64,000 nt of DNA, from contig NZ_CP046620.1 in assembly GCF_009931615.1 (NCBI RefSeq), positions 3,456,501 to 3,520,500 on the forward strand, read 5' to 3'. The notes under the pieces were generated by a model. That model did no database searches. It was not told where the DNA came from and worked only from the letters and a program-made list of their open reading frames with translations. The position numbers and the translations under genes are program-made. Positions within the stretch are counted from its first letter, which is position 1. The number at the start of each line of letters is the position of its first letter. This stretch comes from Algicella marina (GTDB taxonomy: Bacteria > Pseudomonadota > Alphaproteobacteria > Rhodobacterales > Rhodobacteraceae). Shown here in pieces: positions 61,098-64,000 of the stretch.

Positions 61098-61858
61098 GCA
61101 TAGTGGAAGACGAGTTCGCAACGGCCCGCACGGACAGGCTTGAAAGGCAGGAGCCTGCCTACTTCTCCATTCACGACGTACACTCGTACTACGGTGAGAG
61201 CTATATCGTTCAGGGCGTGACGTTCAACGTTCACGAAGGTGAAATTCTTGCCCTTCTGGGGCGCAACGGTGCAGGCAAGACGTCCACACTTCGTTCCATT
61301 GCCAGAGTGGACAGCCCCCTCGTCACCAGAGGTGAAATCTGGTTGGATCACAAGCCGCTGCACGAAATGAAGGCTTATCAGGCAAGTCAGGAAGGCGTGG
61401 CCCTCGTACCGGAAGACCGGCGGATCATTGCGGGCCTGACCGTAGAGGAAAATATCGAGCTTGCGCAGATCGCCCCGCCAAAGGGCTGGTCGGTGGAGCG
61501 AATCTACGAATTGTTCCCCCGGCTCGGCGAGCGCCGCAAGCAGGAGGGCGTGACGCTTTCCGGCGGTGAGCAGCAGATGCTTGCGATCGGTCGCGCCCTG
61601 GCGAGAGATGTCAAACTCCTGCTGCTCGATGAACCCTATGAGGGATTGGCTCCTGTGATCGTGCAGGAAATCGAACGGACGTTGGCGGAAATCAAGAAGC
61701 TGGGCATGACGACGATCATCGTCGAGCAGAACGCCGTCGCAGCGTTGAAACTTGCAGACAGGGCCGTCATTCTTGACATGGGGCAGGTGGTATTTGACGG
61801 AACGGCACAGGAAGTGCTCGATAACAAGGAATTGCGCGAGGAATACCTCGCCATCTGA
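61094..61858 (+). CDS. LIV-type ABC transporter ATP-binding protein (LivF-like)
   Basis: A 254-residue ATPase with an ~25-residue extra N-terminal segment. Walker A GRNGAGKTS, signature LSGGEQQMLAIGRAL, Walker B LLLLDEPYEGLAP. VPEDRRIIAGLTVEENI is typical of LivF/UrtE. Start overlaps the LivG-like stop by 4 bp (ATGA), so the two ATPases are translationally coupled. Confidence 0.92.
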   Translation: MSIVEDEFATARTDRLERQEPAYFSIHDVHSYYGESYIVQGVTFNVHEGEILALLGRNGAGKTSTLRSIARVDSPLVTRGEIWLDHKPLHEMKAYQASQEGVALVPEDRRIIAGLTVEENIELAQIAPPKGWSVERIYELFPRLGERRKQEGVTLSGGEQQMLAIGRALARDVKLLLLDEPYEGLAPVIVQEIERTLAEIKKLGMTTIIVEQNAVAALKLADRAVILDMGQVVFDGTAQEVLDNKELREEYLAI

Positions 61859-61872
61859 CAATCGGAAGATCG

Positions 61873-61891
61873 GCCCCGGCCCTGCCGGGGC
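61873..61891 (+). terminator. Hairpin between livF-like gene and acs
   Basis: GCCCCGGC-CCT-GCCGGGGC is a perfect 8-bp stem 14 bp after the stop, without a T-tract. A second short hairpin, GAGCG-AAAG-CGCTC (61906-61919), follows just before the acs ribosome site. These may attenuate readthrough into acs. Confidence 0.45.
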
Positions 61892-61939
61892 ATTCGAACA
61901 GACAAGAGCGAAAGCGCTCGCAAGATCTAGGGGGAAAGA

Positions 61940-63874
61940 ATGCCCGATACAGCCCAAGCACCCGCCTGGCACGTCGATGCCGCCAAATACGAAGAGATGT
62001 ACAAGGCATCTATCGCTGACCCGGAGGCATTCTGGGGCGAGGAAGGCAAACGACTGGACTGGATCAAGCCCTATTCAAAGGTAAAGAACGTCGATTTCGG
62101 CTACCCGGATGTCTCGATCAAGTGGTACGAGGACGGCACACTCAATGTTGCTTCCAACTGCGTGGATCGGCACCTCGAAAAACGCGGAGACCAGACGGCG
62201 ATCATATGGGAACCGGACGATCCGTCTGCGCCTGCCCAGCATATCCGCTACAGCGAGTTGCACGAAAATGTTTGCCGCATGGCAAACGTGCTCAAGGCAC
62301 AGGGCGTGGGCAAGGGCGACCGCGTGGTTATTTACCTGCCGATGATCCCGGAGGCTGCCTATGCCATGCTCGCGACAGCCCGCATCGGCGCCGTCCACTC
62401 GATCGTGTTCGCGGGTTTTTCACCGGATGCGCTCGCCAACCGGATCAATGATTGCGACGCCAAGGTGGTGATCACTGCCGATGAGGCCCCGCGCGGCGGA
62501 CGCAAGACTGCGCTCAAATCCAACACGGATGCGGCCCTATTGCACTGCAAGGACAGGGTGAAGTGTCTCGTCGTCAAGCACACCGGGGGCCAGACAACCT
62601 GGACGGAAGGGCGTGACATCGATGTGAAGGCGGAAATGGCCGCTGCGTCAACCGACTGCGCACCGGAGGAAGTCGGCGCCGAAGACCCGCTGTTCATTCT
62701 TTATACCTCGGGCTCCACCGGTAAACCGAAGGGCGTCGTTCATACATCGGGTGGCTATCTCGTCTACGCGGCGATGACACATCAGTACACCTTCGACTAC
62801 CATGACGGCGATATCTTCTGGTGTACGGCCGATGTCGGCTGGGTGACCGGCCACAGCTACATAATTTACGGGCCGCTCGCCAATGGCGCGACAACACTGA
62901 TGTTCGAGGGCGTGCCGACTTACCCGGATGCCAGCCGGTTCTGGCAGGTTTGCGAAAAGCACAAGGTCAACCAGTTCTACACAGCGCCGACTGCCATTCG
63001 TGCGCTGATGGGGCAGGGCAGTGAGTTCGTTGAGAAGTGCGATCTGTCATCACTGCGCCTTCTCGGTACAGTTGGTGAGCCAATCAACCCCGAGGCATGG
63101 AACTGGTACAATGATGTCGTTGGGAAGGGCAAATGCCCGATCGTCGACACATGGTGGCAGACCGAGACCGGGGGCCACCTCATCACGCCGCTGCCCGGCG
63201 CGATTGAGACAAAGCCCGGCTCCGCCACCAAACCGTTCTTCGGTGTTCACCCGGTCATTCTCGACCCGACTTCGGGCGAGGAAATCACCGAGACGGAAGC
63301 CGAGGGCGTACTCTGCATCAAGGACAGCTGGCCCGGCCAGATGCGCACCGTTTACGGCGATCACGAGCGCTTTGTCAGCACTTATTTCGAGCAGTACAAG
63401 GGCTACTATTTCTCGGGCGATGGATGTCGCCGCGATGCCGATGGCTACTACTGGATCACCGGGCGCGTTGATGACGTAATCAACGTCTCGGGCCACCGTA
63501 TGGGCACTGCTGAGGTGGAAAGTGCGCTTGTCGCCCACTCATCCGTCGCCGAAGCGGCTGTTGTCGGTTATCCGCATGACATCAAAGGGCAGGGGATCTA
63601 TGCCTATGTCACCCTCATGAACGGGATCGAACCGACAGAGGACCTCCGCAAGGAACTTGAAAAATGGGTCCGCTCCGAAATCGGCCCCATCGCCAAGCCG
63701 GATCTCATTCAGTGGGCACCCGGACTGCCGAAGACCCGCTCCGGCAAGATCATGCGCCGCATCCTGAGAAAGATCGCGGAGGACGATTTCGGCGCGCTTG
63801 GCGATACCTCGACCCTCGCTGAACCCGCGGTAGTCGAAGACCTTATCGACAACCGGATGAACCGCAAGGGCTGA
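61940..63874 (+). CDS. acs: Acetyl-CoA synthetase
   Basis: A 644-residue AMP-forming acyl-CoA ligase making acetyl-CoA from acetate, CoA and ATP. ATP motif [15 protein letters not shown] starts near residue 254; [10 protein letters not shown] and the hinge [18 protein letters not shown] follow. K603 in TRSGKIMRR is the residue acetylated in homologues to switch the enzyme off. GGGGGAAAG precedes the ATG. It lies 81 bp after the ABC operon on the same strand, so co-expression is likely. Confidence 0.96.
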   Translation: MPDTAQAPAWHVDAAKYEEMYKASIADPEAFWGEEGKRLDWIKPYSKVKNVDFGYPDVSIKWYEDGTLNVASNCVDRHLEKRGDQTAIIWEPDDPSAPAQHIRYSELHENVCRMANVLKAQGVGKGDRVVIYLPMIPEAAYAMLATARIGAVHSIVFAGFSPDALANRINDCDAKVVITADEAPRGGRKTALKSNTDAALLHCKDRVKCLVVKHTGGQTTWTEGRDIDVKAEMAAASTDCAPEEVGAEDPLFILYTSGSTGKPKGVVHTSGGYLVYAAMTHQYTFDYHDGDIFWCTADVGWVTGHSYIIYGPLANGATTLMFEGVPTYPDASRFWQVCEKHKVNQFYTAPTAIRALMGQGSEFVEKCDLSSLRLLGTVGEPINPEAWNWYNDVVGKGKCPIVDTWWQTETGGHLITPLPGAIETKPGSATKPFFGVHPVILDPTSGEEITETEAEGVLCIKDSWPGQMRTVYGDHERFVSTYFEQYKGYYFSGDGCRRDADGYYWITGRVDDVINVSGHRMGTAEVESALVAHSSVAEAAVVGYPHDIKGQGIYAYVTLMNGIEPTEDLRKELEKWVRSEIGPIAKPDLIQWAPGLPKTRSGKIMRRILRKIAEDDFGALGDTSTLAEPAVVEDLIDNRMNRKG

Positions 63875-63944
63875 CCACGGGTTCTTGACCGCCTACCGCG
63901 CGCCGCATACTGCTGGCAAAACGGCGCGCGGGGAGGGCGCTTTG

Positions 63945-64000
63945 ATGCAGCCTTCTATGTGGCGCGCAATCGGCCTGATGGCGCTTTCCATGAGCCTGAT
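63945..64000 (+). CDS. Start of an exported protein, truncated by the window end
   Basis: GGGAGGG (63931-63937) precedes ATG 63945. The 18 visible codons read MQPSMWRAIGLMALSMSL, a likely signal peptide or membrane anchor. The product cannot be named. Confidence 0.5.
   Translation, partial: MQPSMWRAIGLMALSMSL

Overview
The window is a GC-rich stretch of an alphaproteobacterial chromosome, most likely from the Rhodobacteraceae (Roseobacter group). The basis is family-level recognition: a RegA/ActR-type regulator, a TIGR03862-type flavoprotein, DUF4170 beside waaA-lpxK, mutY followed by a DUF721 gene and dsbA, a short-chain fatty acyl regulator (ScfR-like), and an Entner-Doudoroff gene run. 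I see no rRNA, tRNA, CRISPR array, transposase, integrase or prophage genes. Gene density is high, with many 4-bp start/stop overlaps. All product calls come from reading motifs, without database searches.

Layout. 0-10 kb: GH13 glucosidase, flavoprotein, orphan ActR, a pqiA-pqiA-pqiB-pqiC lipid-transport-like operon (minus strand), a GlpR-like regulator and an AlkB DNA/RNA-repair dioxygenase. 10-20 kb: SGNH-like protein, dnaK-dnaJ with a clear heat-shock (RpoH) promoter, PIN-like protein, PCu(A)C copper chaperone, lipoprotein, an arginine:glycine-type amidinotransferase, tyrS and anmK. 20-32 kb: dnaB, membrane proteins, a YopT-like cysteine-protease-like protein, the run zwf-edd-PPOX-eda-pgi, and an aminotransferase. 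32-41 kb: alkane monooxygenase, mutY, DUF721, dsbA, waaA-lpxK, DUF4170, cysQ-like, pmbA, MAPEG and acyl-CoA thioesterase genes.

41-50.5 kb: eight adjacent minus-strand genes for Mn/Fe-type metal uptake (sitABCD-like), a truncated ModE and modABC. A divergent Fur/Mur regulator has repeated Fur-box-like sites in its shared promoter region. DUF1045, SDR and a small secreted protein follow. 50.6-64 kb: asd, then a minus-strand set (SSF-histidine kinase, small membrane protein, REC-only regulator, ScfR-like regulator) divergent from a LIV-type ABC transporter operon that leads into acs. I read this last region as a candidate sensing, uptake and activation module for acetate or another short-chain carboxylate; that is inference from gene content and order.

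The most unusual DNA-level signal is a 41-bp element built of 11-bp units (CCATACCRAAY, about 3.7 units). It occurs four times at three intergenic loci (317-450, 9359-9399, 50587-50627), and at two of them it is bracketed by a short inverted repeat. Other notable items are the stand-alone YopT-like protein, the amidinotransferase, the ScfR-like regulator whose centre lacks the protease-like motif and resembles a histidine-kinase dimerisation helix pair, and the absence of pgl from the zwf-edd-eda-pgi run.
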